Assembly (NCBI RefSeq): GCF_014653115.1
Contig: NZ_BNAD01000003.1
Coordinates: forward strand, 248,001 to 312,000
DNA from: Nocardioides flavus (ex Wang et al. 2016)
Lineage (GTDB): Bacteria > Actinomycetota > Actinomycetes > Propionibacteriales > Nocardioidaceae
DNA length: 64,000 bases
Direction of reading: 5' to 3'
Shown here: positions 40,138 through 48,439 of the stretch, in pieces
Layout: every line of letters begins with the position of its first letter
Position numbering within the stretch: the stretch's first letter is position 1
Translations under genes and position numbers: made by a program
Notes under the pieces: model-generated
Told to the model about the DNA's origin: nothing
Seen by the model: the letters and a program-made list of their open reading frames with translations, nothing else
Database searches by the model: none

Positions 40138-43100
40138 GTGGCTATCCAGGTCCTCGGCCCACTGGCCGTGGACGGCTCGGGACGTCTCGGCCCGCGCGAC
40201 CGCGTCGTGCTCCAGGCACTGGCCGTGCGCCAGGGGCGCCCGGTCACGGCGGACGAGCTCGCGGACGCGCTCTGGGGCGACACCCCGCCGGCCTCGGCCC
40301 ACAAGAACCTCCAGTCGTGCATCGTCCGGCTGCGCAAGGCGCTCGGCGCGGACGCGATCGAGACCACGGGCGACGGCTACCGGCTGGTGGCACCCGGCGA
40401 CGACGTCGACGCGCGGCGCTTCGAGTCGCAGGTCGCGCGGGCGCGCGAGCTGCTCGAGCTCGGGGAGGTCGACCGTGTGTCGTACCTGCTGGAGCGCGCG
40501 CTCGACCTGTGGCGCGGTCCGGCCTTCGCCGACCTCCCTGACTGGCCGCCCGCGCGCCGTGAGGCCGGACGGCTCGAGGAGCTGCGACGCGACGCCGAGG
40601 AGCTGCTCCTCGACGCCCAGCTGCGCGGCGGACGCGCCCGCGAGGCCCTCCCCCGGGCGCACGAGATGGTGCGAGCCGCACCGCTGCGCGAGCGTCGCTG
40701 GGAGCTGCTCGCGCTGGCGCAGTACCGCACCGGCGCCCAGGGCGAGGCGCTGCGCACCATCCGGCAGCTGCGGTCCGTGCTCGCCCGCGAGCTCGGCATC
40801 GACCCGGCGCCCGACATCGTCGCGCTGGAGCAGTCGATCCTCCGCCAGGACCCCACGCTCGACCGCGCGGAGGCCCCGGTCGTCGTGGCGACCTGTCCCT
40901 GGCAGGGCCTCCAGGCGTACGACGTCGACGAGGCCGACCGGTTCTTCGGCCGTGAGGGGGAGGTCGAGGTCGGGCTGGAGATCCTCGACACCCACGGGCT
41001 GCTCGCGCTGGTGGGTCCCTCGGGCTCGGGCAAGTCCTCGCTGATGCGGGCCGGCATCGGCGCTCGCCTGCGGATGCGTGGCACCCGCCTCGTGGCGATC
41101 ACGCCCGGCCACTACCCGCTCCGGGCCCTGTCCGCCCTGGCGTCGGCCGGGGTGCACGACGCACTGCTGGTCGACCAGGCCGAGGAGCTGTTCACGCTCT
41201 GCGAGGACCCCGACGAGACCCGCACCTTCGTCGACGCCCTCGTCGAGGAGGTGTCGCGCCGCCCCGTCGTCGTAGCCCTGCGCGCCGACCGCCTGGCCGA
41301 CCTCGCCGCGTACGCAGCTCTCAGCCGGCTCGTCGAGCGCGGCCTCTACCTGGTCGGCGGCCTGGACGAGACCGGCCTCCGGGCGGCGGTGGAGGGGCCC
41401 GCCCGGCAGGCGGGGCTGCTCCTCGAGCCCGGCCTGGTCGACCTGCTCGTCACCGAGGTGAGGGATGACCCGGGCGCCCTCCCCCTGCTGTCCCACGCGC
41501 TGCTCGAGACCTGGAAGCGGCGTGAGGGCAACACCCTCACGGTCGACGGCTACCGCGCGAGCGGCGGGATCCACGGCGCGGTGGCGCAGTCGGCCGAGCG
41601 CCTCTACGCGGAGGTGGAGCCGGACCTGCGCGGAGCGCTGCGCGACCTGGTGCTGCGGCTGCTGGCCCCCGGGACCGAGGGAGAGCCGGTGCGGACCCGG
41701 GTGCCGCGCCGGCTGGTCGGCACCGACACCGCGCACGAGCGGCTGGTCGAGATGCTCGTCTCCGCCCGGCTCGTGACCAGCGACGAGGGTGTCCTCGAGA
41801 TCACCCACGAGTCGCTCGCCCGGGCGTGGCCGCGGCTGCGCGGATGGCTGGAGGACGACGTCGACGGCCGTCGGATCCTGCACCACCTGAGCTCGACCGC
41901 GGACGCGTGGGACACCCTGGGCCGACCCGACAGCGAGCTCTACCGGGGCGTACGCCTGACCCGGGCGGTGGACTGGTGCTCGGGCACCGGCGCGAGCCTC
42001 ACCGCCGTCGAGCGCGCCTTCCTGTCGGCCTCGCAGGCCCGGGCCGAGGTCGAGGAGCAGAGCGCCGCCGTACGGGCGAGGGAGCAGGCACGGCTGATCT
42101 CCCGCCTGCGGCAGGTGCTCGCGGGCGCGCTCGTGCTGCTCGTGCTCGCCGTCGTCGGCGGCGTGGTGGCCATCGCCCAGCGTGACCGGGCCGACGACAA
42201 CGCGGCGGCCGCCCAGGCCTCGGAGATCCAGGCCGTCGCCCGGCGCGCCGGCGCCAGCGCCCTGGTGGCCAGCGACATCGACACCTCGCTGCTCCTCGCC
42301 GTCGCGGGCATGCGGCTCGACCCCTCCACCGGCACCCACAACAGCCTGCTCGCCGCGATCACCCGGCGAGACCACCTCGTGCAGTCCCACGCCGTCGAGG
42401 GCACGCTGGCGCTGGCCCTCGACGTCAGCGGCGACGGGCGGCTGGCGGCGATCCTCGACGAGTCGCACCGCCTGCGGCTCTACGAGACGTCCACCGGCGA
42501 CCTCGTGTCCCAGCGCCAGATGGGCGAGGACCTGGTCCTCGGCGCCAACTCCTTCGGGGAGGAGGTGAGGTTCAGCCCGGACGGCCGGTTGCTCGCGGTC
42601 GCTCGCGCGCCCTTCGGAGGGCGACCCCTCGCGCTGCTCTCGGTGCCGGACCTGGCGCCGGCGACCGCTCTCCCGGGGCTCCCCCGGCGCGGGTGGCGGG
42701 CGACCGACATCTCGTTCAGCCAGGACGGCAGCCGCCTGGCCGTGGCGCTGCAGGACGGCTCCGGCCAGCAGCTCGCCGCCCGCACCGGGGCCGCGCTGGT
42801 GTGGGACCTGGCGCGCCCCGGACCGCCGACCCGGTTCGCGCTCGGGGTCGAGGCGATCCCCCAGGTCTCCCTCGCCGCCGACGGCGACGTCCTCTTCACG
42901 TCCCACCCCCTGACCAGGCACTCCCTCGACACGGGATCCTCGCGACTCCTCGACCCGGACGGGCGCCACTACGTCTGGGCGATCGAGGCACTCGACGCAG
43001 GCGCCGCTGTCGTCGGCATCGACGACAACACCCCACGGGTCTTCGACGGGGCCTCCGGTCGCGTGCTCGGCACCTACCCGGCCGAGGGCTTCGTCGCGTC

Positions 43101-44373
43101 CCTGAAGGTGTCCCCGGACGGGCGACGCTTCGCGGTGACCACCATGGGCCAGCGCGAGGTCCGGGAGTGGCGCCTGGGACGCCCGGACCGAGCTCCCCGG
43201 ACACTGGCGCTCGACCGCGGCAACGCCAACGCCGTCGACTACTCGGCGGACGGCGCCTTCCTGCTCGCGGTGGGGCGCGCGGGCACGGCCCTGCGACGCT
43301 GGGACCTCACGGGCCGTCACGGCTTCGTCCGGTCGGTCGCACAGCCACCGGGATCGTTCGCCGCCTTCGGAGTCATGGCCGCCGACGGCCGGCGCTCGGT
43401 CCTGCTCCAGGACTACCGCACGTACGTGACCGACCACCGGGACGGCTCCGTGGCGACCATCCCCCCGCAGGAGGGCTACCGCCACACCTACGGCGCCTTC
43501 CACCCCGACGGGCGCCGGTTCGCGACCGCCGTCGAGGGCGAGGTCCGGGTCTGGGACGACCAGGGAGAGCTCACCGGACAACGTGCCGTGTTCCCGGGCC
43601 AGCGGATCACCGAGCTCGACTGGACGCCCGACGGGACCCGGCTCGCTGTCTCCGAGCTGGACGGGACGCTCACCCTGCTCGACGGGGAGACGCTCCGACC
43701 CGTCGCCCGGCCGGTGGAGATGGAGGAGCCGGTCTCGTGGGTGGTCGCCCACCCGGACGGGAGGTCCGCGGTCGTCCTGCTCGGGGGCGTCGACGCCTCC
43801 GGCCCCTACAACGTCCCCACCACGGGCTGGGCCGTCGTGGACCTCCTGGACGGTGTCGTGACCGCCCGCGGGGACCTCGGCATGCGGTACGGCTACTGGC
43901 TGGACGTGTCACCCGACGGCGCGCTGGCGGTCGTCACGGGCGGCGAGCACGGCGACGGGGCGAACTCCGGGGCCAGGGGACGGCTGGAGGTCGTCGACCT
44001 GACGACCGGCCGTGCGGTCGCCCCGCCCCGGGACTGGGCGGGCGACCTCAAGTCGCAGGTCGTCTTCTCCCCCGACGGGACCAAGCTGCTCACCTCGAGC
44101 CCCAACGGCCTGGTCGGCGTGTGGGACGCCGCCTCCGCGACTCCCGTCGCCACGCTCGCCGTGCCGGACGCGTCGTCCCTGACCGGTGCCATCCTCCCGG
44201 GCGGCCGCACCGCCCGCATCCTCGACTGGTCGACCCGCCGGGTCGTCGAGTGGGACCTGTCCCGCGACAGTGCCGTGGAGTTCGCGTGCCGGGCCGTGGG
44301 GCGCGACCTCACCCGCGCCGAGTGGGCCGAGCACTTCGGCGACCTGGCGTTCCGGGAGACCTGCCCGCAGTAG
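40138..44373 (+). CDS. Membrane-spanning SARP-STAND-WD40 regulator
   Basis: A 1411-residue protein. A SARP winged-helix domain (about 1-90: VLGPLAVDGSGRLGPRDRVVLQ) and BTAD domain (about 93-240) are followed by a STAND NTPase of the nSTAND1 type. Its P-loop is GPSGSGKSS (293-301) and its Walker B is LLVDQAEELFTLC (near 343). A hydrophobic helix at about 660-682 separates this from a WD40-like beta-propeller (about 745-1390, with FSPDGRLLAVA, VSPDGRRFAV and FSPDGTKLLTSS). That predicts a cytoplasmic DNA-binding half and an outside sensor. GTG 40138 gives the family N-terminus. Confidence 0.9.
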   Translation: MAIQVLGPLAVDGSGRLGPRDRVVLQALAVRQGRPVTADELADALWGDTPPASAHKNLQSCIVRLRKALGADAIETTGDGYRLVAPGDDVDARRFESQVARARELLELGEVDRVSYLLERALDLWRGPAFADLPDWPPARREAGRLEELRRDAEELLLDAQLRGGRAREALPRAHEMVRAAPLRERRWELLALAQYRTGAQGEALRTIRQLRSVLARELGIDPAPDIVALEQSILRQDPTLDRAEAPVVVATCPWQGLQAYDVDEADRFFGREGEVEVGLEILDTHGLLALVGPSGSGKSSLMRAGIGARLRMRGTRLVAITPGHYPLRALSALASAGVHDALLVDQAEELFTLCEDPDETRTFVDALVEEVSRRPVVVALRADRLADLAAYAALSRLVERGLYLVGGLDETGLRAAVEGPARQAGLLLEPGLVDLLVTEVRDDPGALPLLSHALLETWKRREGNTLTVDGYRASGGIHGAVAQSAERLYAEVEPDLRGALRDLVLRLLAPGTEGEPVRTRVPRRLVGTDTAHERLVEMLVSARLVTSDEGVLEITHESLARAWPRLRGWLEDDVDGRRILHHLSSTADAWDTLGRPDSELYRGVRLTRAVDWCSGTGASLTAVERAFLSASQARAEVEEQSAAVRAREQARLISRLRQVLAGALVLLVLAVVGGVVAIAQRDRADDNAAAAQASEIQAVARRAGASALVASDIDTSLLLAVAGMRLDPSTGTHNSLLAAITRRDHLVQSHAVEGTLALALDVSGDGRLAAILDESHRLRLYETSTGDLVSQRQMGEDLVLGANSFGEEVRFSPDGRLLAVARAPFGGRPLALLSVPDLAPATALPGLPRRGWRATDISFSQDGSRLAVALQDGSGQQLAARTGAALVWDLARPGPPTRFALGVEAIPQVSLAADGDVLFTSHPLTRHSLDTGSSRLLDPDGRHYVWAIEALDAGAAVVGIDDNTPRVFDGASGRVLGTYPAEGFVASLKVSPDGRRFAVTTMGQREVREWRLGRPDRAPRTLALDRGNANAVDYSADGAFLLAVGRAGTALRRWDLTGRHGFVRSVAQPPGSFAAFGVMAADGRRSVLLQDYRTYVTDHRDGSVATIPPQEGYRHTYGAFHPDGRRFATAVEGEVRVWDDQGELTGQRAVFPGQRITELDWTPDGTRLAVSELDGTLTLLDGETLRPVARPVEMEEPVSWVVAHPDGRSAVVLLGGVDASGPYNVPTTGWAVVDLLDGVVTARGDLGMRYGYWLDVSPDGALAVVTGGEHGDGANSGARGRLEVVDLTTGRAVAPPRDWAGDLKSQVVFSPDGTKLLTSSPNGLVGVWDAASATPVATLAVPDASSLTGAILPGGRTARILDWSTRRVVEWDLSRDSAVEFACRAVGRDLTRAEWAEHFGDLAFRETCPQ

Positions 44374-44534
44374 TCCGGCCGCGACACCGGCCCGAGGTTG
44401 TGCTCGAACCCGACGTCGCGGACCGGTGGCCCCACGGACAGGTCGCAGGCGCCCGCCAGCAGGGCCGCGGCCAGCAGGCAGGCGACCCGTACGGGGACAG
44501 CGACGCGTGCGCGACGTGCCGGGGCGGCGGACAT
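43893..44534 (-). CDS. Lipoprotein-like frame running antisense into the WD40 gene
   Basis: It opens MSAAPARRARVAVPVRVA, with a good signal ending in LLAGAC (Cys30) and a plausible short mature part to about residue 55 (RPDYCGQ). Beyond 44373 it continues 160 codons antisense to the SARP-WD40 gene, where the sequence looks like a shadow frame. Either the gene has lost its own stop by deletion, or only the N-terminus is real. It follows the exported protein at 44548 by 13 bases, so the two form a pair. Confidence 0.35.
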   Translation of the reverse strand: MSAAPARRARVAVPVRVACLLAAALLAGACDLSVGPPVRDVGFEHNLGPVSRPDYCGQVSRNARSPKCSAHSARVRSRPTARHANSTALSRDRSHSTTRRVDQSRMRAVRPPGRMAPVRDDASGTASVATGVAEAASHTPTRPLGLEVSSLVPSGEKTTCDLRSPAQSRGGATARPVVRSTTSSRPLAPEFAPSPCSPPVTTASAPSGDTSSQ

Positions 44535-44547
44535 GACGGGCGCGTGC

Positions 44548-44874
44548 TCACGGCAGGTGGTCGGGCGCGGGACGGGCGTACCCGCGCACCGCGTCGTCGG
44601 TGCGTGTGCCCGGCCCCGTGCCGCAGACGGGCTGCTCCCATCCGCGGACGGTGTTCCCGCCCGGTCGGGCCAGGTAGCAGGGCCGGGCGACCTCGGTGGC
44701 CGGGCCGGTGGAGGTGGACAGGCCGATGCCCGGGACGGGCGGCTCGAGCAGTGCCACGTCGCCGGCGGCGGGCACGGCCAGCAGCGCGGCGACGGCTGCG
44801 GTGCCGATCGCGCCGGCAGTGGCGCGGAGCCACCGCCGGCGGGGAGGCGCGGCGGCGAGCGAGTGGTGGTTCAT
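44548..44874 (-). CDS. Small exported protein right of the SARP gene
   Basis: A 108-residue protein with twin basic residues (RRRWLR at 12-17), a hydrophobic Ala-rich helix and a likely cleavage site after PAAG near residue 38. The mature part has two cysteines (RPCYL and PVCGT) and a PGTR stretch, weakly like the lipoprotein at 39720. GAGGAG precedes the ATG. The leader carries the phased repeats described at 44937-44977. Function is unknown. It could be an output or stimulus of the SARP system. Confidence 0.65.
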   Translation of the reverse strand: MNHHSLAAAPPRRRWLRATAGAIGTAAVAALLAVPAAGDVALLEPPVPGIGLSTSTGPATEVARPCYLARPGGNTVRGWEQPVCGTGPGTRTDDAVRGYARPAPDHLP

Positions 44875-44936
44875 GACGTTGCTCCTCGGGACGGTGCCGG
44901 ACCCACGCGGTCCGACCCACGCCACGCTGCCGCCGT

Positions 44937-44977
44937 GGGGTACCGCACCGGTGCGGTGCCGGTACCGCGGCGGTATC
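44937..44977. promoter_or_regulatory. Four 11-base-phased repeats upstream of the exported protein gene
   Basis: GGGGTACC, CCGGTGCG, CCGGTACC and GCGGTATC begin at 44937, 44948, 44959 and 44970, exactly 11 bases apart. ACCGCACCG (44942-44950) and CGGTGCGGT (44949-44957) are the same nine-base words found at 40065 and 40084. Downstream, GTGCCGGAC and TCCGACCC are also shared with the left locus at near-equal distance. Confidence 0.65.
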
Positions 44978-45008
44978 CCACCCGTCGACGCCCCTCGACC
45001 CTTGCCAT

Positions 45009-45029
45009 CGTGACAGTGAAACTGTCACG
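45009..45029 (+). promoter_or_regulatory. Perfect operator palindrome at the oxidoreductase operon
   Basis: CGTGACAGT and ACTGTCACG are perfect inverted arms separated by GAA, ending eight bases before the ATG. TTGCCA (45002-45007) and CACGAT (45026-45031) give a promoter with an 18-base spacer whose start falls at the ATG. The palindrome lies within it, so a TetR-type repressor is likely. Confidence 0.65.
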
Positions 45030-45037
45030 ATTGCCGC

Positions 45038-46090
45038 ATGCGTCTCGCGAGCCTCCTGATGTACGACGGCAACCCGCGCAAGGCAGCCGACGACGTGGTC
45101 TCGCTGGAGCGGGCGGGCCTCGACAGCGTGTGGGTCGCGGAGGCGTACGGCTTCGACGCGCCGACGCTCATGGGCTACCTCGCGGCGAAGACCGAGACGG
45201 TGCGGATCGGCTCGGGCATCCTCAACATCTACTCCCGCACGCCCGGCGCCCTGCTGCAGACCGCGGCCGGTCTCGACAACGTCAGCCAGGGCCGCGCGAT
45301 CCTCGGCCTCGGCGTGAGCGGACCGCAGGTGATCGAGGGGTTCCACGGCGTGCCCTACAGCAGGCCGATGGCTCGCACCGCCGAGGTGGTCGAGATCATC
45401 CGCAGCGGGTTGAGGCGCGAGCCGCTGTCGGCGGACGGGGAGTTCCACCTCCCGCTGACCAAGGAGCACGGCGCGGTGACCGGCCTCGGCAAGCCGCTCA
45501 AGCTGCTCACCCGCCCCGAGCGTGACACGATCCCGATCTGGATCGCCGCCCTCGGCCCGAAGAACGTCGAGCAGACCGCCGAGATCGCCGACGGCTGGAT
45601 CCCCCACCTGTTCCACCCCGAGAAGGCCCACCTGGTCTGGGGCGACGCGCTCGCGGCCGGCGACGCCAAGCGGCTCGACGGGCTCGCGCCGCTGCAGGTG
45701 ATGGCCGGCGGCATGGTCGCGATCGGCGAGGGGCCGGAGACCAAGGCACTGCTCGACCTCGTGCGCCCGGTCTTCGCGCTCTACGTCGGCGGCATGGGCG
45801 CCAAGGGCAAGAACTTCTACAACGACGTCGCCCGCGCCTACGGCTACGAGCAGGAGGCCGAGGAGATCCAGGACCTCTACCTCTCCGGCAAGAAGAAGGA
45901 GGCCGCCGCCCTCGTCCCCACCGAGTGGCTCGAGGCCGCCAACCTCGTCGGCCCCGCGTCGTACGTCCGCGAGCGCATCGAGGCCTTCCGGGAGGCCGGC
46001 GTCACCGACCTCAACATCACGCCCGTCCCCACCTCGGAGGACCAGGACGCCGCCGACGTCGTGGCGCAGCTCAAGGAGTGGGTGTCCTGA
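45038..46090 (+). CDS. LLM-class F420-dependent oxidoreductase
   Basis: A 350-residue luciferase-like TIM barrel. It opens MRLASLLMYDGNPRKAADDV and has VRIGSGILNIYSRTPGALLQTAAGLDN and GRAILGLGVSGPQVIEGFHG, typical of F420-binding members. The reaction is probably hydride transfer to or from an alcohol, ketone or enone. It heads a three-gene operon with an MpaB oxygenase and an acyl-CoA dehydrogenase, which points to catabolism of a lipid or terpenoid. No ribosome site is visible, consistent with a leaderless start. Confidence 0.88.
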   Translation: MRLASLLMYDGNPRKAADDVVSLERAGLDSVWVAEAYGFDAPTLMGYLAAKTETVRIGSGILNIYSRTPGALLQTAAGLDNVSQGRAILGLGVSGPQVIEGFHGVPYSRPMARTAEVVEIIRSGLRREPLSADGEFHLPLTKEHGAVTGLGKPLKLLTRPERDTIPIWIAALGPKNVEQTAEIADGWIPHLFHPEKAHLVWGDALAAGDAKRLDGLAPLQVMAGGMVAIGEGPETKALLDLVRPVFALYVGGMGAKGKNFYNDVARAYGYEQEAEEIQDLYLSGKKKEAAALVPTEWLEAANLVGPASYVRERIEAFREAGVTDLNITPVPTSEDQDAADVVAQLKEWVS

Positions 46091-47001
46091 GGCCCTTCCT
46101 GAGCCGCGTGCACGCGCCGGGCCGCTACGACAACCTCCACCGGATCCGGTCGCTGGACCCGGAGGTCGACCACGACGAGATCCTCCGGCTCACAGCCCGC
46201 TTCGAGTTCCCCTGGGACTACGTGCAGGGCACCGGCATCGCCTTCATGCGCGACTACGGCGTGCCCTCGATCGCCGAGCTGCTCGACCGGACGCGCGAGT
46301 TCGCCGACCACGGCGTCAAGCGCTACGACGACACGATCCTCATCGGCGACGAGGCGACCCTCGACGGCATCGACTCGCCGCGCTCGCACGCCGCGCTGCG
46401 CCGGCTCAACCGGATCCACGGCCACTACGACATCGCCGCCGAGGACTTCGCCTACGTCCTCGCGACCACGATCGTCGGCCCGGTCCGCTGGATCGAGGCC
46501 TACGGCTGGCGTCCCCTCGACCCCGTCGAGCTCGCCGCCATCGCCAAGGTCACCACCCGCTTCGGGGAGCTGATGGGCCTCAAGGGCCTGCCCACGACGT
46601 ACGACGGCTACCTCGCGCTGCTCGTCGACCACGAGCGCCGCCACTTCGCCCACACCCCGGCCGCGACCCGGCTGGCCGAGGCGTCGATCGGCATCGCGCG
46701 GGAGATCGCCCCTCCCCCGCTGCGGCCGCTGCTGCGCCGCGTCACCATCGCGGTGATGGACGAGCCGCTGCGCGAGGCGCTCGGGCTGCCGCGCCAGCCG
46801 CGGTGGTTCGTGCGGGCAGTACGGATTGGACTGCGGCTGCGCGGCCGGCTGCTCCGACTCGCGCCGCCGCGGCGCACGGCGTACGTCCACCGGCCCACCA
46901 CCTATCCCAGCGGCCACCGTCTCGAGGACCTCGGGCCGCTGTCGATGCTCGACCACCTCAACTCGCACGGACCAGCACACGGAGAGAGATCACATGCCTG
47001 A
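46078..47001 (+). CDS. MpaB/DUF2236 family oxygenase
   Basis: About 307 residues with the DUF2236 features YDDTILIGDEATLDGIDSP, LNRIHGHYDIAAEDFAYVLATTIV and TYDGYLALLVDHERRHF. The family includes rubber oxygenase Lcp and the fungal MpaB oxygenase and is heme-dependent where studied. The start is uncertain. GTG 46078 overlaps the preceding gene by 13 bases with AAGGA very close; GTG 46108 is the alternative. It overlaps the acyl-CoA dehydrogenase by eight bases, so the three genes are coupled. Confidence 0.82.
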   Translation: MGVLRPFLSRVHAPGRYDNLHRIRSLDPEVDHDEILRLTARFEFPWDYVQGTGIAFMRDYGVPSIAELLDRTREFADHGVKRYDDTILIGDEATLDGIDSPRSHAALRRLNRIHGHYDIAAEDFAYVLATTIVGPVRWIEAYGWRPLDPVELAAIAKVTTRFGELMGLKGLPTTYDGYLALLVDHERRHFAHTPAATRLAEASIGIAREIAPPPLRPLLRRVTIAVMDEPLREALGLPRQPRWFVRAVRIGLRLRGRLLRLAPPRRTAYVHRPTTYPSGHRLEDLGPLSMLDHLNSHGPAHGERSHA

Positions 47002-48142
47002 GCGCCCCAGCATCCTCGAGCAGGAGCACGAGGACTTCCGCGCCGTCGCGCGCGCGTTCTTCGACAAGGAGGTGACGCCGCACCACGCCGCGTGGGAGCA
47101 GGCCGGCGTCGTCGACCGGGAGGTGTGGCGCAAGGCGGGCGAGCGCGGGCTGCTGTGCTTCGACGTCGACGAGGCCTACGGCGGCCCGGGCATCAAGGAC
47201 TTCCGCTACAACATGGTGCTCGCCGAGGAGTCCGCGCGGGCGGGCGCCTCCGGGCCCGGCTTCGCGGTGCACACCGACATCATCGTCCCCTACATCTCGT
47301 CCCTGGGCACCGAGGAGCAGAAGCAGCGGTGGCTGCCCGGATGCGTGTCGGGCGACATCGTCACCGCGATCGCGATGACCGAGCCGGGCGCAGGGTCGGA
47401 CCTGCAGGGCATCCGTACGACCGCGGTCGACGCCGGCGACCACTACGTCCTCAACGGGTCCAAGACCTTCATCTCCAACGGCATCCTGTCCGACCTCGTC
47501 GTCGTGGTGTGCCGCACGAACCCAGACGCCGGGCACCAGGGCATCTCGCTGCTCGCCGTCGAGCGCGGGATGGAGGGCTTCGAGCGCGGGCGCAACCTCG
47601 CCAAGATGGGGCTGCACGCCCAGGACACCGCCGAGCTGTCGTTCACCGACGTGCGCGTGCCGAAGGAGAACCTGCTCGGCGCCGAGGGGTCGGGCTTCGT
47701 CTCGCTGATGGAGAACCTGCCCCAGGAGCGCATCTCGATCGGCTGCATCGCCGTCGCCGCGGTCGAGCACGTCCTCGAGCTGTGCCTGGCCTACGCCAAG
47801 GAGCGGGAGGCGTTCGGCCGCCCCATCGGGAAGTTCCAGCACAACCGCTTCGTGCTGGCCGAGATGGCCACCGAGGCCCACATCGCGCGGGTCTTCATCA
47901 ACGACTGCGTGCTCCGGCTCAACGCCGGCGAGGTCGACACCGCGCTCGCGTCGATGGCCAAGTGGTGGACCACCGAGCTGCAGAAGCGCGTCGTCGACGC
48001 GGGCGTGCAGCTGCACGGCGGGTACGGCTACATGGACGAGTACCCCATCTCCAAGGCCTACACCGACTCGCGGATCCAGACGATCTACGGCGGGACGACC
48101 GAGATCCAGAAGGAGATCATCGGACGGATGCTGGGCCTGTAG
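46994..48142 (+). CDS. Acyl-CoA dehydrogenase
   Basis: A 382-residue flavoenzyme that forms an alpha-beta double bond in an acyl-CoA. The FAD/substrate motif is AIAMTEPGAGSDLQGI (about 120-135), followed by NGSKTFISNG. The C-terminal HGGYGYMDEYPISKAYTDSRIQTIYGGTTEIQ contains the catalytic Glu in YGGTTE. It is last in the operon with the F420-type oxidoreductase and MpaB protein. GGAGAGAG precedes the ATG at 46994. The acyl chain specificity is not evident. Confidence 0.93.
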   Translation: MPERPSILEQEHEDFRAVARAFFDKEVTPHHAAWEQAGVVDREVWRKAGERGLLCFDVDEAYGGPGIKDFRYNMVLAEESARAGASGPGFAVHTDIIVPYISSLGTEEQKQRWLPGCVSGDIVTAIAMTEPGAGSDLQGIRTTAVDAGDHYVLNGSKTFISNGILSDLVVVVCRTNPDAGHQGISLLAVERGMEGFERGRNLAKMGLHAQDTAELSFTDVRVPKENLLGAEGSGFVSLMENLPQERISIGCIAVAAVEHVLELCLAYAKEREAFGRPIGKFQHNRFVLAEMATEAHIARVFINDCVLRLNAGEVDTALASMAKWWTTELQKRVVDAGVQLHGGYGYMDEYPISKAYTDSRIQTIYGGTTEIQKEIIGRMLGL

Positions 48143-48163
48143 CCGGCGTTCCCACGCGCTGGC

Positions 48164-48169
48164 TAGGTT
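48164..48169 (+). promoter_or_regulatory. Probable -10 hexamer of the amphi-Trp gene
   Basis: TAGGTT, seven bases before the ATG at 48177. No Shine-Dalgarno sequence lies in between. Confidence 0.4.
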
Positions 48170-48176
48170 CGTGGTC

Positions 48177-48392
48177 ATGGACCTCTTCGAGATGGACGAG
48201 ACCCGCACCGTCACCCGCGAGGAGGCGGCGGCCAAGCTGCGCGCCCTCGCCGACTCGCTCGCCAAGCACAACTCGGTCGAGTTCTCCCGCGACGGCGGCC
48301 GCGTGACCGTCGCCGTGCCCGACGAGGTCCACCTCAAGGTCGAGGTCGAGCTGGGCGAGGACAACGAGATCGAGATCGAGCTGACCTGGTGA
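48177..48392 (+). CDS. Amphi-Trp domain protein
   Basis: A 71-residue protein, MDLFEMDETRTVTREEAAAKLRAL through EIEIELTW. The acidic helix, the KHNSVEFSRDGGRVTVAVP strand pair and the terminal Trp match the small amphi-Trp family, whose function is not established. A GTG six bases earlier is in frame, but the leaderless hexamer favours the ATG. It stands alone between the acyl-CoA dehydrogenase operon and the DinB-like gene. Confidence 0.8.
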   Translation: MDLFEMDETRTVTREEAAAKLRALADSLAKHNSVEFSRDGGRVTVAVPDEVHLKVEVELGEDNEIEIELTW

Positions 48393-48426
48393 GCCGATCC
48401 GGTCGCTGATCGTCCGCGGCTGGCCC

Positions 48427-48432
48427 TAGCCT
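48427..48432 (+). promoter_or_regulatory. Probable -10 hexamer of the DinB-like gene
   Basis: TAGCCT, seven bases before the ATG at 48440. Confidence 0.4.
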
Positions 48433-48439
48433 GTCGGCC

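Noticed and set aside
39544..43752. 1402-codon open frame on the minus strand opposite the SARP gene
   Set aside because: It mirrors the codon periodicity of the plus-strand gene, has biased low-complexity composition and no domain. Long shadow frames are expected at this GC.
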